Below, piece after piece: positions 25,295 through 33,062 of a stretch of DNA of 57,680 nt. The first letter of the stretch is position 1. Every line of letters starts with the position of its first letter. A model generated the notes under the pieces. It ran no database searches and had not been told where the DNA came from. It was given only the letters and a program-made list of their open reading frames with translations. Location of the stretch: assembly GCA_949286835.1 (NCBI GenBank), contig CASEDP010000007.1:1-57680 (forward strand), given 5' to 3'. The DNA is from an uncultured Clostridia bacterium. Lineage in GTDB: Bacteria > Bacillota > Clostridia > Christensenellales > Borkfalkiaceae. The position numbers and the translations under genes were made by a program.

Positions 25295-25684
25295 ATGAAC
25301 TGCAGGATAAAGATATCTACTTCGGCGGACGGGCAGGAAAGTTATTTTTCCGCAGAGGCATCTTTAAAGCGCATAGACGGCGACGGGTACAGGGTAGAAT
25401 ATTTCTATGACGACGACTTCTGCGTCCTCGAAATCTTTGACGACGCAGTCACCCAGAAGAGGGAGGGCGGGCTCAATATGCTGGCAGGCTTTTCAAACGG
25501 CGGTCGCTCCTTCATCGCAATTGAGAGCGTGGAGGGAAGGGCGGAACTCCCCGTCGAATGCAGAGAGGTGAGATGCGAATGTTTCAGGCGAGGCATCTTC
25601 TGCACGCTCGCGTATGCTCTTGCACCCTGCGAATATGTCGTAAAGATCACCGTCGTCGCCGACTTCGATCTTTTGGCGCTATGA
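25295..25684 (+). CDS. Small beta-rich protein, DUF1934-like
   Basis: 129 residues with no membrane spans. It has alternating beta-strand pattern, polar-acidic patches (EYFYDDDFCVLEIFDDAV) and a final KITVVADFDLLAL. The size and strand pattern resemble DUF1934/YwiB calycin-type proteins, but key family signatures are faint. It has eight cysteines, several near the C-terminal half. It is tightly packed behind the Bax-inhibitor gene, so translational coupling is likely. The function is unknown. Confidence 0.6.
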   Translation: MNCRIKISTSADGQESYFSAEASLKRIDGDGYRVEYFYDDDFCVLEIFDDAVTQKREGGLNMLAGFSNGGRSFIAIESVEGRAELPVECREVRCECFRRGIFCTLAYALAPCEYVVKITVVADFDLLAL

Positions 25685-25754
25685 AAATTGCTGCAATTGA
25701 AATTTATAAATAAATATCAAAGAAAATAAACAAAAGCATTAAATCAGGAGAACT

Positions 25755-26399
25755 ATGAAAATCAGATACCTGGGTCATTCGAGTTTTTTGTTGACCGAAA
25801 GCACGGGCACGGCGATAGTCTGCGACCCGTACGACGCCTCCATAGGCATCGAAATGCCTGAAGTTTCAGCAGACGCGGTGACCATATCTCATCACCACTA
25901 CGACCACGACAATGTCGCTGCCGTCAAGGGCAATCCCGTCGTTTTGGACAGGGAAAACGGCTATGAACTCCCCGGCGTCGAGATTAAGGCAATCAATAGC
26001 TTTCACGACGACGAATTCGGCGCCAAGCGCGGCGAGAACATAATCTTCAAGTTCAGAATGGACGGACTTGACGTATGTCATCTCGGCGATCTCGGGCAGG
26101 AGTGCACGTCCGAACTCATAGAGGCAATTCTGCCCGTAAACGTGCTCTTAATTCCCGTCGGAGGCAATTACACAATCGATGCGGCAATGGCAAGGGAGTA
26201 CGTCGACAGGATTATGCCCGACGTCGTCATTCCTATGCACTACCGTACCAGGGGGGTAAACCTCGACATCGACAAGGTAGACGAGTTTGTCTCCCTGTTC
26301 GAGGGCGAGTGCGAGATTGAGGAGTGCGGCAACGAGGTAGAGCTGACGAGGGAGGATCTCGACGGCGAAAAGACGCGAATTTTAATTCTGGAAAGGTAA
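25755..26399 (+). CDS. Metallo-beta-lactamase-fold hydrolase (UPF0173-like)
   Basis: 214 residues. The start MKIRYLGHSSFLLT is typical of UPF0173/UlaG-like hydrolases. Metal ligands are H46, H48, D50 and H51 in SHHHYDHDN. A conserved HDDEFG, the later HLGDLGQ and C-terminal PMHYRT supply further ligands. The motif reads H-H-x-x-D-H rather than the common H-x-H-x-D-H only by register (H46-x-H48-x-D50-H51). AGGAG precedes the ATG. The substrate is unknown. It lies 4 bp upstream of rho. Confidence 0.88.
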   Translation: MKIRYLGHSSFLLTESTGTAIVCDPYDASIGIEMPEVSADAVTISHHHYDHDNVAAVKGNPVVLDRENGYELPGVEIKAINSFHDDEFGAKRGENIIFKFRMDGLDVCHLGDLGQECTSELIEAILPVNVLLIPVGGNYTIDAAMAREYVDRIMPDVVIPMHYRTRGVNLDIDKVDEFVSLFEGECEIEECGNEVELTREDLDGEKTRILILER

Positions 26400-26403
26400 G
26401 TAA

Positions 26404-27834
26404 ATGGGTTCTATAGCAGAAAATCTCGAACTTAAGCTGGAAAGTAAGGGAATACATACGCTAAGACAGATAGGAAGAGTTGTCGGTGTGAGCAACCCCA
26501 CGACCAAGAAGAAGGACGAACTCATCCGCGATATAATGGCAATCGCCGCGAACAAGGCGGAGCCCTGCCCGCGCGCTACGAGGGGCGCACCCCCCAAGTC
26601 GGAGGAGTACGACAGGGAGCTCGTCGAAGAGATAGAGCGGTGCAGGCAACAGGCTGTCGGCGAAGAGGAGCAGAAGGATATGTCCGACTTTGTCCTCGCC
26701 TCGCCTTCGGAGGAAGGGGACGAGGAAAAACAGTACTCGGGCGTGCTCGAAAATGCCGACAAGTTCTGGTTTGTCCGCACGCAGAATATGCAGATTTCCT
26801 CTTACGGCGACGTGTTCGTGCACAGTTCTTTCGTCACGCGTTTTCACCTCAGGGTGGGCGACTATATCGTCTGCCGAGCAAAGCGCAGAAAGGCGGGAGA
26901 GTGCCCCGGCGCGACGTATATTATAAGCGTAAACGGCAAATCGCCCGAACTTGCGCGCAGCGCGCCGTTTGAAAGTCTTATACCCTGCTATCCCGACAGG
27001 AGATATACCCTCGAATACGAGGGCTGTTCGCTTACAGAGAGGGTCATTGACCTCTTCTCGCCCGTCGGGCTGGGGCAGAGGGCGCTTTTGGTCTCTCCCC
27101 CCAAGGCGGGCAAGACGACTATGCTCAAGACGATTGCGCACGCGATCTGCAGGAACTATCCGCTCGCAAAAGTCATTGTGCTTCTCATCGACGAACGCCC
27201 CGAGGAGGTTACGGATATCCGCCGCTCGGTAGAGGGTGCAACCGTCGTGTATTCGACCTTCGACAAGGGCGACAGCCATCACATACACACGGCTTCGCTC
27301 ACTCTCGAACACGCAAAGCGCCTCGTAGAGACGGGAATGGACGTCGTCATTTTGATGGACAGCATAACCCGCCTCACCCGCGCGTACAACGCCGTATGCA
27401 ATTCGGGCAGAACGCTGTCGGGCGGGCTCGACCCGCAGGCCATTGTCGAGCCCAAGCGCTTCTTCGGCGCGGCGAGGAATATCGAAAACGGCGGCTCGCT
27501 TACGATAATCGCCACCGCGCTCGTCGATACGGGCAGCAGGCTGGACGACGTCATATATGAGGAGTTCAAGTCGACGGGCAATATGGAAATCGTGCTCTCG
27601 CGAGAGATGGCGGAAATGCGCGTATTCCCCGCCGTCGACATAAGGGCGTCGGGGGCGAGGAAGGAAGAGCTCCTCCTCTCCGAAGAAGAGCTGAGGACTG
27701 CGGCGATGATACGCGGACTTATGGCAAAGAAACTCGAAGCGGATGATCTCTTTTCAACTATGCAAAAGACGGCCACCAACGCCGAATTTTTAAGCAAGGC
27801 GCAGGCATTTTTCAAGGTTTACAATGGCAGATAA
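26404..27834 (+). CDS. rho: Transcription termination factor Rho
   Basis: 476-residue hexameric RNA helicase. It has the N-terminal Rho-N helices (1-45), an acidic linker (about 60-115), then the cold-shock RNA-binding domain with GDVFVHSSFV. The ATPase domain has PPKAGKTTML (Walker A, about 233-242), VLLIDERPEEVTD, VILMDSITRLTRAYN and the R-loop/Q-loop region ESGKTLSGG-like NSGRTLSGGLD. The linker makes it longer than the roughly 420 residues of E. coli Rho, as is common in Bacillota and Actinobacteria. Its last 11 bases overlap the obgE start. Confidence 0.97.
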   Translation: MGSIAENLELKLESKGIHTLRQIGRVVGVSNPTTKKKDELIRDIMAIAANKAEPCPRATRGAPPKSEEYDRELVEEIERCRQQAVGEEEQKDMSDFVLASPSEEGDEEKQYSGVLENADKFWFVRTQNMQISSYGDVFVHSSFVTRFHLRVGDYIVCRAKRRKAGECPGATYIISVNGKSPELARSAPFESLIPCYPDRRYTLEYEGCSLTERVIDLFSPVGLGQRALLVSPPKAGKTTMLKTIAHAICRNYPLAKVIVLLIDERPEEVTDIRRSVEGATVVYSTFDKGDSHHIHTASLTLEHAKRLVETGMDVVILMDSITRLTRAYNAVCNSGRTLSGGLDPQAIVEPKRFFGAARNIENGGSLTIIATALVDTGSRLDDVIYEEFKSTGNMEIVLSREMAEMRVFPAVDIRASGARKEELLLSEEELRTAAMIRGLMAKKLEADDLFSTMQKTATNAEFLSKAQAFFKVYNGR

Positions 27835-29107
27835 GAATATATTTTTGGATAAAGTTAAAATAACCGTCAAGGCAGGCGACGGGGGGGACGGAATGAATTC
27901 CTTCAAGGCGTATAAGGGAAAACCCGCCTGCGGACCGGACGGCGGCGACGGCGGCAAGGGCGGCGACGTATATGTCGTCGCGGATAAGTCGCTGACTACG
28001 CTTCTTCCTTTCAGGTATAAGACCAAATACGTCGCAGGCAACGGCGAAAGGGGCGGCACAAACCTCTGCTACGGCAAGGGCGGCGACGATGTCTTCATAG
28101 GCGTACCCGTCGGCACGGTCATAAGGGACGAGGAGACGGGGACGGTCATTGCCGATATGTTCACCGCCGATGCCAGAAAGCTCATAGCCGAAGGCGGCAG
28201 GGGCGGCAAGGGAAACGTCCGCTTCACCACGGCGCGCCGCCACGCTCCCAACTTTGCGCAGAAGGGCGAAAAGACGGAGGCGCACACGCTTGTTCTCGAA
28301 CTCAAGGTGATAGCCGACGTCGGCATAATCGGCTTCCCCAACGTCGGCAAGTCAACGCTTCTTTCAAAGATTTCTGCGGCAAGACCCAAGATAGCCAACT
28401 ATCATTTCACCACGCTTTCGCCCAATCTCGGCGTCGTTAAGTACTACGACAACAGCTTTGTCGCGGCGGATATTCCGGGGCTTATCGAGGGCGCTGCTGA
28501 AGGCTTGGGCTTAGGACACGACTTTTTAAGGCATATCGAGCGCACGCGTATGTTGCTGCACGTCGTCGACGTATCGGGCTGCGAGGGCAGGGATCCCGTC
28601 GAGGACTTCAAAAAGATAAACAAAGAGCTTGAAGAATATTCCTCCAAGCTCGCCGCGCTCCCCCAGATAGTCGCGCTCAACAAGTGCGACATCGTCGGTT
28701 GCGAGGATAATATTGCAAAGTTCAGAAAAAAATACGGCAAAAAATATAAGATTTTCACCATAAGCGCAATCGACGGAGATGGTTCCGAAGAACTCATAAG
28801 GGCGGTATGGGAACAGCTTTCAACGCTGCCGCCCGCACAGCCGATAGAGGCGGACGAGGAGTTCACCTACCGCAAGAGCGGCAATCTCGACTTCGAGATA
28901 TTCAGGGACGAGACGGGCGCATATGTCGTCATAGGCACGCTCGTGGATATGCTCTGCCGCAACGTCGCCCTCAACGACCCCGACTCAATGGCATACTTCC
29001 AGAAGATTTTAAGGGAAAAGGGCGTCATTTCGCGCCTCAACCAGATGGGCATAAAGGAAAAGGATACGGTAATAGTCGGCGACGTGGAGTTCGACTTCAT
29101 ACCGTAA
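27824..29107 (+). CDS. obgE: GTPase Obg (CgtA)
   Basis: 427 residues. The glycine-rich Obg fold (1-157) includes DGGDGGKGGDV. The G domain begins with GFPNVGKST (from 170), then DIPGLIEGA and NKCD. The Obg C-terminal OCT domain (about 345-427) is also present. It binds the 50S subunit in late assembly. The ATG lies 11 bases inside rho. yhbY (50S-associated) follows, and nadD-rsfS lie nearby, so the block is rich in ribosome-assembly genes. Confidence 0.97.
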   Translation: MADKNIFLDKVKITVKAGDGGDGMNSFKAYKGKPACGPDGGDGGKGGDVYVVADKSLTTLLPFRYKTKYVAGNGERGGTNLCYGKGGDDVFIGVPVGTVIRDEETGTVIADMFTADARKLIAEGGRGGKGNVRFTTARRHAPNFAQKGEKTEAHTLVLELKVIADVGIIGFPNVGKSTLLSKISAARPKIANYHFTTLSPNLGVVKYYDNSFVAADIPGLIEGAAEGLGLGHDFLRHIERTRMLLHVVDVSGCEGRDPVEDFKKINKELEEYSSKLAALPQIVALNKCDIVGCEDNIAKFRKKYGKKYKIFTISAIDGDGSEELIRAVWEQLSTLPPAQPIEADEEFTYRKSGNLDFEIFRDETGAYVVIGTLVDMLCRNVALNDPDSMAYFQKILREKGVISRLNQMGIKEKDTVIVGDVEFDFIP

Positions 29108-29131
29108 TGTAAACGGGAGATAAAAGTTAAA

Positions 29132-29425
29132 ATGACAAGCAAACAGAGAAGCAAACTCAAATCAATCGCCGCAAATCTCGACCCCATAGGTCAGGTCGGC
29201 AAAGAGGGAATAGGCGAAAATATGCTCAAGAGCTTTTCAGACTGCCTGGAGGCGAGGGAACTTATCAAGGTTCACATACTCGAAAACGCCGACGGCGATC
29301 CCCGGCTCATCGGGCGCGAACTCGCCTCAAGGCTCAATGCCGAATGTGTAATTGTAATCGGCAGAAAGGCGGTGCTGTACAGAAGGTCGTCAAGGAAGGA
29401 TGTAAATCACATTCAGCTCGACTGA
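29132..29425 (+). CDS. yhbY: CRM-domain RNA-binding protein YhbY
   Basis: 97 residues of the CRM/YhbY fold, associated with pre-50S subunits. It starts TSKQRSKLKSIAANLDPIGQ and has the GKEGIGENM segment in place of the GxxG loop, ending in GRKAVLYRRSSRK. It is 24 bp downstream of obgE, a common pairing. The last 157 bp of the gene, including the stop codon, recur in modified form directly downstream (29431-29587). Confidence 0.92.
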   Translation: MTSKQRSKLKSIAANLDPIGQVGKEGIGENMLKSFSDCLEARELIKVHILENADGDPRLIGRELASRLNAECVIVIGRKAVLYRRSSRKDVNHIQLD

Positions 29426-29587
29426 CCGAGTTCACATACTCGAAAACGCCGACGGCGACCCTCAGCTTATCGGGCGCGAACTCGCCGCAAGGCTCAATGC
29501 CGAATGTGTAATAGTCATCGGCAGAAAGGCGGTGCTGTACAGAAGGTCGTCGAGAAAGGACGTAAACCACATTCAGCTTGACTGACC
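29271..29587. repeat. Imperfect tandem direct repeat, 2 x 157 bp
   Basis: Copies at 29271-29427 and 29431-29587 are separated by GAG and are 145/157 identical. See the pseudogene entry for the substitution pattern. Confidence 0.92.
29431..29587 (+). pseudogene. yhbY: Second, 5'-truncated copy of the yhbY 3' end
   Basis: 157 bp aligned without gaps to 29271-29427, at an offset of 160 bp. There are 12 substitutions: ten synonymous in the yhbY frame and two giving R-to-Q and S-to-A changes. It ends with its own TGA (29583-29585) but has no start codon or ribosome site, and it is out of frame with the intact gene. The convergent membrane-protein gene ends inside it. It is the remnant of a second, independently evolved yhbY allele. 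Confidence 0.85.
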
Positions 29588-30337
29588 TACGAGCAGCGAA
29601 AGCGCCGAGAGCAGCATTAATATAGACCCGGAAACCACATAGTACACGGGGTAGAAAGTGAACATGGAAAAGGTCAGAAGGGCAAGTCCGGAAAAGAAGA
29701 GGGCGGGGCAGAGCTTTCGCGTAAAGCGTCCCTTAATTTTCTTGAATAAGCCATTTTTCTTTTCTTCAGGAATGTCGCATTCTGGCAGCTTGCCCGCCGA
29801 TTTCATAATGGCATAGATCTTTGCCGTGGCAACAATTTCAATGCCGAAGCGGGAGGCAAGACGCTCTGCTGCGGGAGTGCAACTGTTGCAGTAAAGAGTG
29901 CCGAAAATGTGTTCTCGGTCCTTTAAAATATCGGCAATCGCGTCTGCGTTCAACGGCTCTGCGCGGAAGAGAACATATGCGTGTCCTCTGTCTGTCAGAA
30001 TACAATTGCCCCGCACATATGTGCCGTTTAACGCGTCTGCAATAAGTTTTGCGGCGCTCTCGCAGTCGGTGGTTGCAAGGAAAATTGCAAGCTTTTCAAG
30101 CGCTCTCTTGCCCGCTATGCTTTCCATAAGTTTTTCACGCCTTCTAAGCATGAATAGCAGGCATAAAATTCCTGCGGCAAGCGCGGTCATTACCGCAAGA
30201 GATATGGCAAGCGCGCCCTCTCTCACATAAAAGCGTATGACGGCGAGCGCCGTCAGAAACGTGCAGAGCATAAAGAATATACAATCGGAAACCAAAGCTA
30301 AAGTCATTCTCTTCATGCTTTGGTTATGGACACACAT
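29573..30337 (-). CDS. Membrane protein of unknown function
   Basis: About 254 residues from ATG 30337. Two N-terminal membrane spans (about 14-34 and 43-63) are followed by a soluble domain of about 120 residues (LEKLAIFLATTDCESAAKLI, then TDRGHAYVLFRAEPL and SRFGIEIVATAKIYAIM), a basic stretch and two C-terminal spans. I do not recognise the soluble domain. Its alpha/beta pattern is loosely endonuclease-like, without clear catalytic residues. There is no ribosome site. TATAAA lies 7 nt before the ATG (leaderless candidate). ATG 30316 is an alternative. Its final codons overlap the yhbY fragment. Confidence 0.68.
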   Translation of the reverse strand: MCVHNQSMKRMTLALVSDCIFFMLCTFLTALAVIRFYVREGALAISLAVMTALAAGILCLLFMLRRREKLMESIAGKRALEKLAIFLATTDCESAAKLIADALNGTYVRGNCILTDRGHAYVLFRAEPLNADAIADILKDREHIFGTLYCNSCTPAAERLASRFGIEIVATAKIYAIMKSAGKLPECDIPEEKKNGLFKKIKGRFTRKLCPALFFSGLALLTFSMFTFYPVYYVVSGSILMLLSALSLLVGQSS

Positions 30338-30344
30338 TAAAGAA

Positions 30345-30352
30345 TTTATACT
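30345..30352. promoter_or_regulatory. Overlapping divergent -10 boxes
   Basis: The octamer TTTATACT reads TATACT towards nadD and TATAAA towards the membrane-protein gene, whose ATG is 7 nt away. No good -35 boxes are seen on either side. Confidence 0.35.
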
Positions 30353-30355
30353 CAA

Positions 30356-31486
30356 ATGAAAATTGCGATTTTTGGCGGCGCGTTCAACCCCGTTCACAGG
30401 GAACACGTTCACCTCGCCCGAACGGCAATAGAGGAACTCGGGCTCGACAAGTTAATAATAATGCCTACGGCGATAAGCCCCCACAAGAGCGGCAAGGCTA
30501 TGGCAGACTTCTTCCAGAGGTTCGAGATGTGCCGCATTGCCTTCAGGGAACTAAAGCAGGCAGAGGTGAGCAATTACGAGCTGGCGCGCGGCGGCGTGTC
30601 ATATACCTATCTGACCTGCAACCATTTCGCCTCGCTCTATCCCGACGCCGAAAGATATCTTTTAATCGGCGCGGATATGCTTGAAAATTTTCCCGAATGG
30701 AAGAACCCGCAGGAAATTTTAAAGAATTTCAGGCTTGCGGCGTGCGCAAGGGAGGACGCAAAGCCCTTCCTCGGCTATAAAAAGATGGTTGAGGAGGAGT
30801 TCGATACCGCAGTGAAGACGCTCTCCTACGTCGGCGAAAATGTCAGCTCCACGCAGATAAGGACATATGCCGCTCTCGGCGAGGATATCTCCAGGTTTGT
30901 AAACCCCGATGTCTGCCAATACATCAGGCGGAAGGGACTGTATGCAATGCACGGGTTGTGGGGCGTAAAGCAGTTCCTTAAGCCCGAACGGTGGCAGCAT
31001 ACATTGCGAGTAGCGGTAATCTGTGCGAAGAATTCGGCGCGCGCAGACATCTCCGAAGAGCAGGCAATTACTATGGCGGCTCTTCACGACGTGGCAAAAT
31101 ATATGTCGGCGGACAGTCCCTATCTTACGGGCTTTGTCTGTCCCGACGGCGTCCCCGGACCTGTCGTGCATCAATTTGCTGGCGCATACGTCGCCGAAAA
31201 TGTGTTCAAAATAGGTGATAAGACCATTCTTGACGCCATTGCCTGCCATACGAGCGGCAAGGAGAATATGACCGCCGCCGACGCCCTCCTGTTCCTCGCG
31301 GATATGATAGAGGAGGGACGCACATTCGACGGCGTCGACGAACTAAGAAAGATTTTCAAAGAGGATCTGTTCAGATGTCTGTACATTGCGCTCAGGCATC
31401 AGGTGGAGTACCTCGAAACTACGGGTAAACCCGTCTACGGGCTGACCCGCAGGGCATATGATTTCATCAAGGAGAAATACCAATGA
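30356..31486 (+). CDS. nadD: NadD-YqeK fusion: nicotinate-nucleotide adenylyltransferase plus HD hydrolase
   Basis: 376 residues in two enzymes. Residues 1-195 are NadD (GGAFNPVHREHVHLA with the nucleotidyl-transferase HxxH, and SSTQIR at 164-169), making deamido-NAD from NaMN and ATP. Residues 200-376 are a YqeK-type HD domain (H215 in RWQHTLRVA, H244-D245 in ALHDVAKY), a family that splits diadenosine tetraphosphate. The two are usually separate adjacent genes, nadD-yqeK-rsfS. Here they form one frame with no stop between. The start is fixed by the family N terminus. The stop overlaps the rsfS ATG. Confidence 0.94.
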   Translation: MKIAIFGGAFNPVHREHVHLARTAIEELGLDKLIIMPTAISPHKSGKAMADFFQRFEMCRIAFRELKQAEVSNYELARGGVSYTYLTCNHFASLYPDAERYLLIGADMLENFPEWKNPQEILKNFRLAACAREDAKPFLGYKKMVEEEFDTAVKTLSYVGENVSSTQIRTYAALGEDISRFVNPDVCQYIRRKGLYAMHGLWGVKQFLKPERWQHTLRVAVICAKNSARADISEEQAITMAALHDVAKYMSADSPYLTGFVCPDGVPGPVVHQFAGAYVAENVFKIGDKTILDAIACHTSGKENMTAADALLFLADMIEEGRTFDGVDELRKIFKEDLFRCLYIALRHQVEYLETTGKPVYGLTRRAYDFIKEKYQ

Positions 31487-31833
31487 CAAGCAAGGAAAAA
31501 GCGCTTTTAATATGTGCACTGCTCAGCGAGAAAAAGGCATCAAATCTCGTCTATATCGACGTTGAAAGCAAGACTTCTCTCTGCGACTATTTTGTCATCT
31601 GCAGCGGACGTTCAACTACGCAGGTCAAGTCGCTTGCCGAAAATCTCGAAGAAAAGCTCTCAAAGGTGCACGGGCTGGAGCCCAAGCGCATAGAGGGCGC
31701 AAGGGGCGGAAGATGGGCAGTCCTCGACTATCAGGACGTGATTGTTCACATCTTCAACGACGAGGAGAGGGATTTCTATAACCTCGAACGCCTTTGGGAG
31801 GACGGCAAAAATCTCACCCGCTACAAAGATTAG
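31483..31833 (+). CDS. rsfS: Ribosomal silencing factor RsfS
   Basis: 116 residues. Binds uL14 and blocks subunit joining under starvation. SLCDYFVICSGRSTTQVKS, GARGGRWAVLDYQDVIVHIF and the C-terminal FYNLERLW are diagnostic. Its ATG overlaps the nadD-yqeK stop (ATGA), so translation is coupled. Confidence 0.96.
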   Translation: MTSKEKALLICALLSEKKASNLVYIDVESKTSLCDYFVICSGRSTTQVKSLAENLEEKLSKVHGLEPKRIEGARGGRWAVLDYQDVIVHIFNDEERDFYNLERLWEDGKNLTRYKD

Positions 31834-31923
31834 TAAAATTCCTGAATACTGCAGCTAAAAGCGGTCAATAATATCTTCCGCAGGGCGCAATCGGCTGTGT
31901 TTAAGCCAATATTGACATTGCGA

Positions 31924-32160
31924 TTATTTTTTGAAACTTATCTCCTTCGGCTCTCCGTAAGTCCGTTTAGAGCGTTTCTTTTCGACTATGTAATAGACGG
32001 GCTCCGGCTTTGCGGGCTGTTTTTCCTTCGGCTCCTCTTTTGGCGGCGCAGGTTTAGGCTTCAGGCTTTTAAAGCCGACCATTGCGAGCTTGAAGATGTG
32101 CACTACTGCGAAACATACGATGAAGATGATAAAAAGATACAGAAGACCTAACAATGCCAT
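31924..32160 (-). CDS. Small single-span membrane protein with Pro/Lys-rich tail
   Basis: 78 residues. One hydrophobic helix (about 3-27) is followed by a cytoplasmic-type tail rich in K, P and E (KPKPAPPKEEPKEKQPAKPE) and a basic end. No family is recognised. No Shine-Dalgarno site is seen, but TATTAT lies 6 nt before the ATG. The composition and isolation between two plus-strand genes make it plausible but unproven. Confidence 0.5.
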   Translation of the reverse strand: MALLGLLYLFIIFIVCFAVVHIFKLAMVGFKSLKPKPAPPKEEPKEKQPAKPEPVYYIVEKKRSKRTYGEPKEISFKK

Positions 32161-32224
32161 ACTGTAATAATAATGTATGTCATAGCGTAGTATATTGAGA
32201 GAAATTATAAAATAAGGTAATATT

Positions 32225-32965
32225 ATGGAAGATTTGGTTGCTGAAAATCAGGGTATAAGCGTAAGCGAAGAGGAGCAGTTCAAGGAGTTCAGGCGAATGA
32301 AGCGTCTCGAAGAAGCAGCGGGCAACGTCGCAAAAATTGAGTGCGACTGCCTGTCGCCAAATCTCGACAAGACGGGCTTGAGGGAGCTCTGCCGCGAGGC
32401 AAATGCCATAAAGCTCGGCGGAATTGTTGTCCGCCCGTCCGTTGTCAAGGCGTGCGTCGCCTTTCTCGGCAAGGACCCGCAGACGTCGCTGATTGCCGCA
32501 GTTTCCTGTCCCGACGGCGGAGAGACTACCGAAGTCAAGGCGCTCGCCGTAAAGCGCGCCATCAAGGACGGAATAGACGAAACGGAGGTTTGCGCGCCCA
32601 CATTTTTCATTAAGGAGGGCAACTTCGCATACCTGAAAAAGGAGTGCAAAAAGCTTATGAAGATTTCCCGCTCGAGGGCGCTCCGCATAGTCCTCGATTG
32701 CGCAGCCCTGCGCGAACAGGAAGTTCTCAGGGCGGCTTCGACAATTGCCGATACGGGCGTCAATTGCATACGCCTTAACGGCGCCGACGGCGACCTTCTC
32801 TCCAAGGTAAAGGCGGCTGTCAAGGGCAAGTGCCTTTTAAAGTGCGACGGCGGCGATACTCTTGCTGCGTTCGTAAACCTCACTGTTATGGGCGCCGACT
32901 GCGTCAGTGCCAAGTCCGCGTGCGAGCTGGCAAATTCCATTTTAAGGCAGGCAGAGCAGGACTGA
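32225..32965 (+). CDS. DeoC-like aldolase-fold protein lacking the Schiff-base lysine
   Basis: 246 residues resembling deoxyribose-phosphate aldolase: VVRPSVVKACVAFLG, then ALAVKRAIKDGIDETEVCAP, RALRIVLDCAALREQEVLRA, and GADCVSAKSACELANSIL at the end. The strand that normally carries the Schiff-base lysine (KTSTG) reads CIRLNGADGD (R183). The acidic DxD-type pair reads E-T-E (119-121). The second lysine (K206 in LLKCDGGD) remains. It is probably a non-aldolase or altered paralogue. AAGGTAAT precedes the ATG. Strong terminator downstream. Confidence 0.6.
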   Translation: MEDLVAENQGISVSEEEQFKEFRRMKRLEEAAGNVAKIECDCLSPNLDKTGLRELCREANAIKLGGIVVRPSVVKACVAFLGKDPQTSLIAAVSCPDGGETTEVKALAVKRAIKDGIDETEVCAPTFFIKEGNFAYLKKECKKLMKISRSRALRIVLDCAALREQEVLRAASTIADTGVNCIRLNGADGDLLSKVKAAVKGKCLLKCDGGDTLAAFVNLTVMGADCVSAKSACELANSILRQAEQD

Positions 32966-33009
32966 TTTTATCTCCGCAAAATTTCTTGACAGTATAACGA
33001 CAAAAACGA

Positions 33010-33054
33010 CCCCCGCGGGAGCAGAAAACAATCTGCTCCCGCGGGGGATTTTTT
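33010..33054. terminator. Strong terminator between the DeoC-like and helicase genes
   Basis: A perfect 15-bp stem CCCCCGCGGGAGCAG / CTGCTCCCGCGGGGG with an 8-nt loop, then ATTTTTT. It lies between convergent genes. Confidence 0.92.
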
Positions 33055-33062
33055 AAAGTAGT

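Noticed and set aside
29431..29585. Functional second YhbY protein
   Set aside because: The fragment lacks the first half of the fold, a start codon and a ribosome site, and is out of frame with the intact gene.
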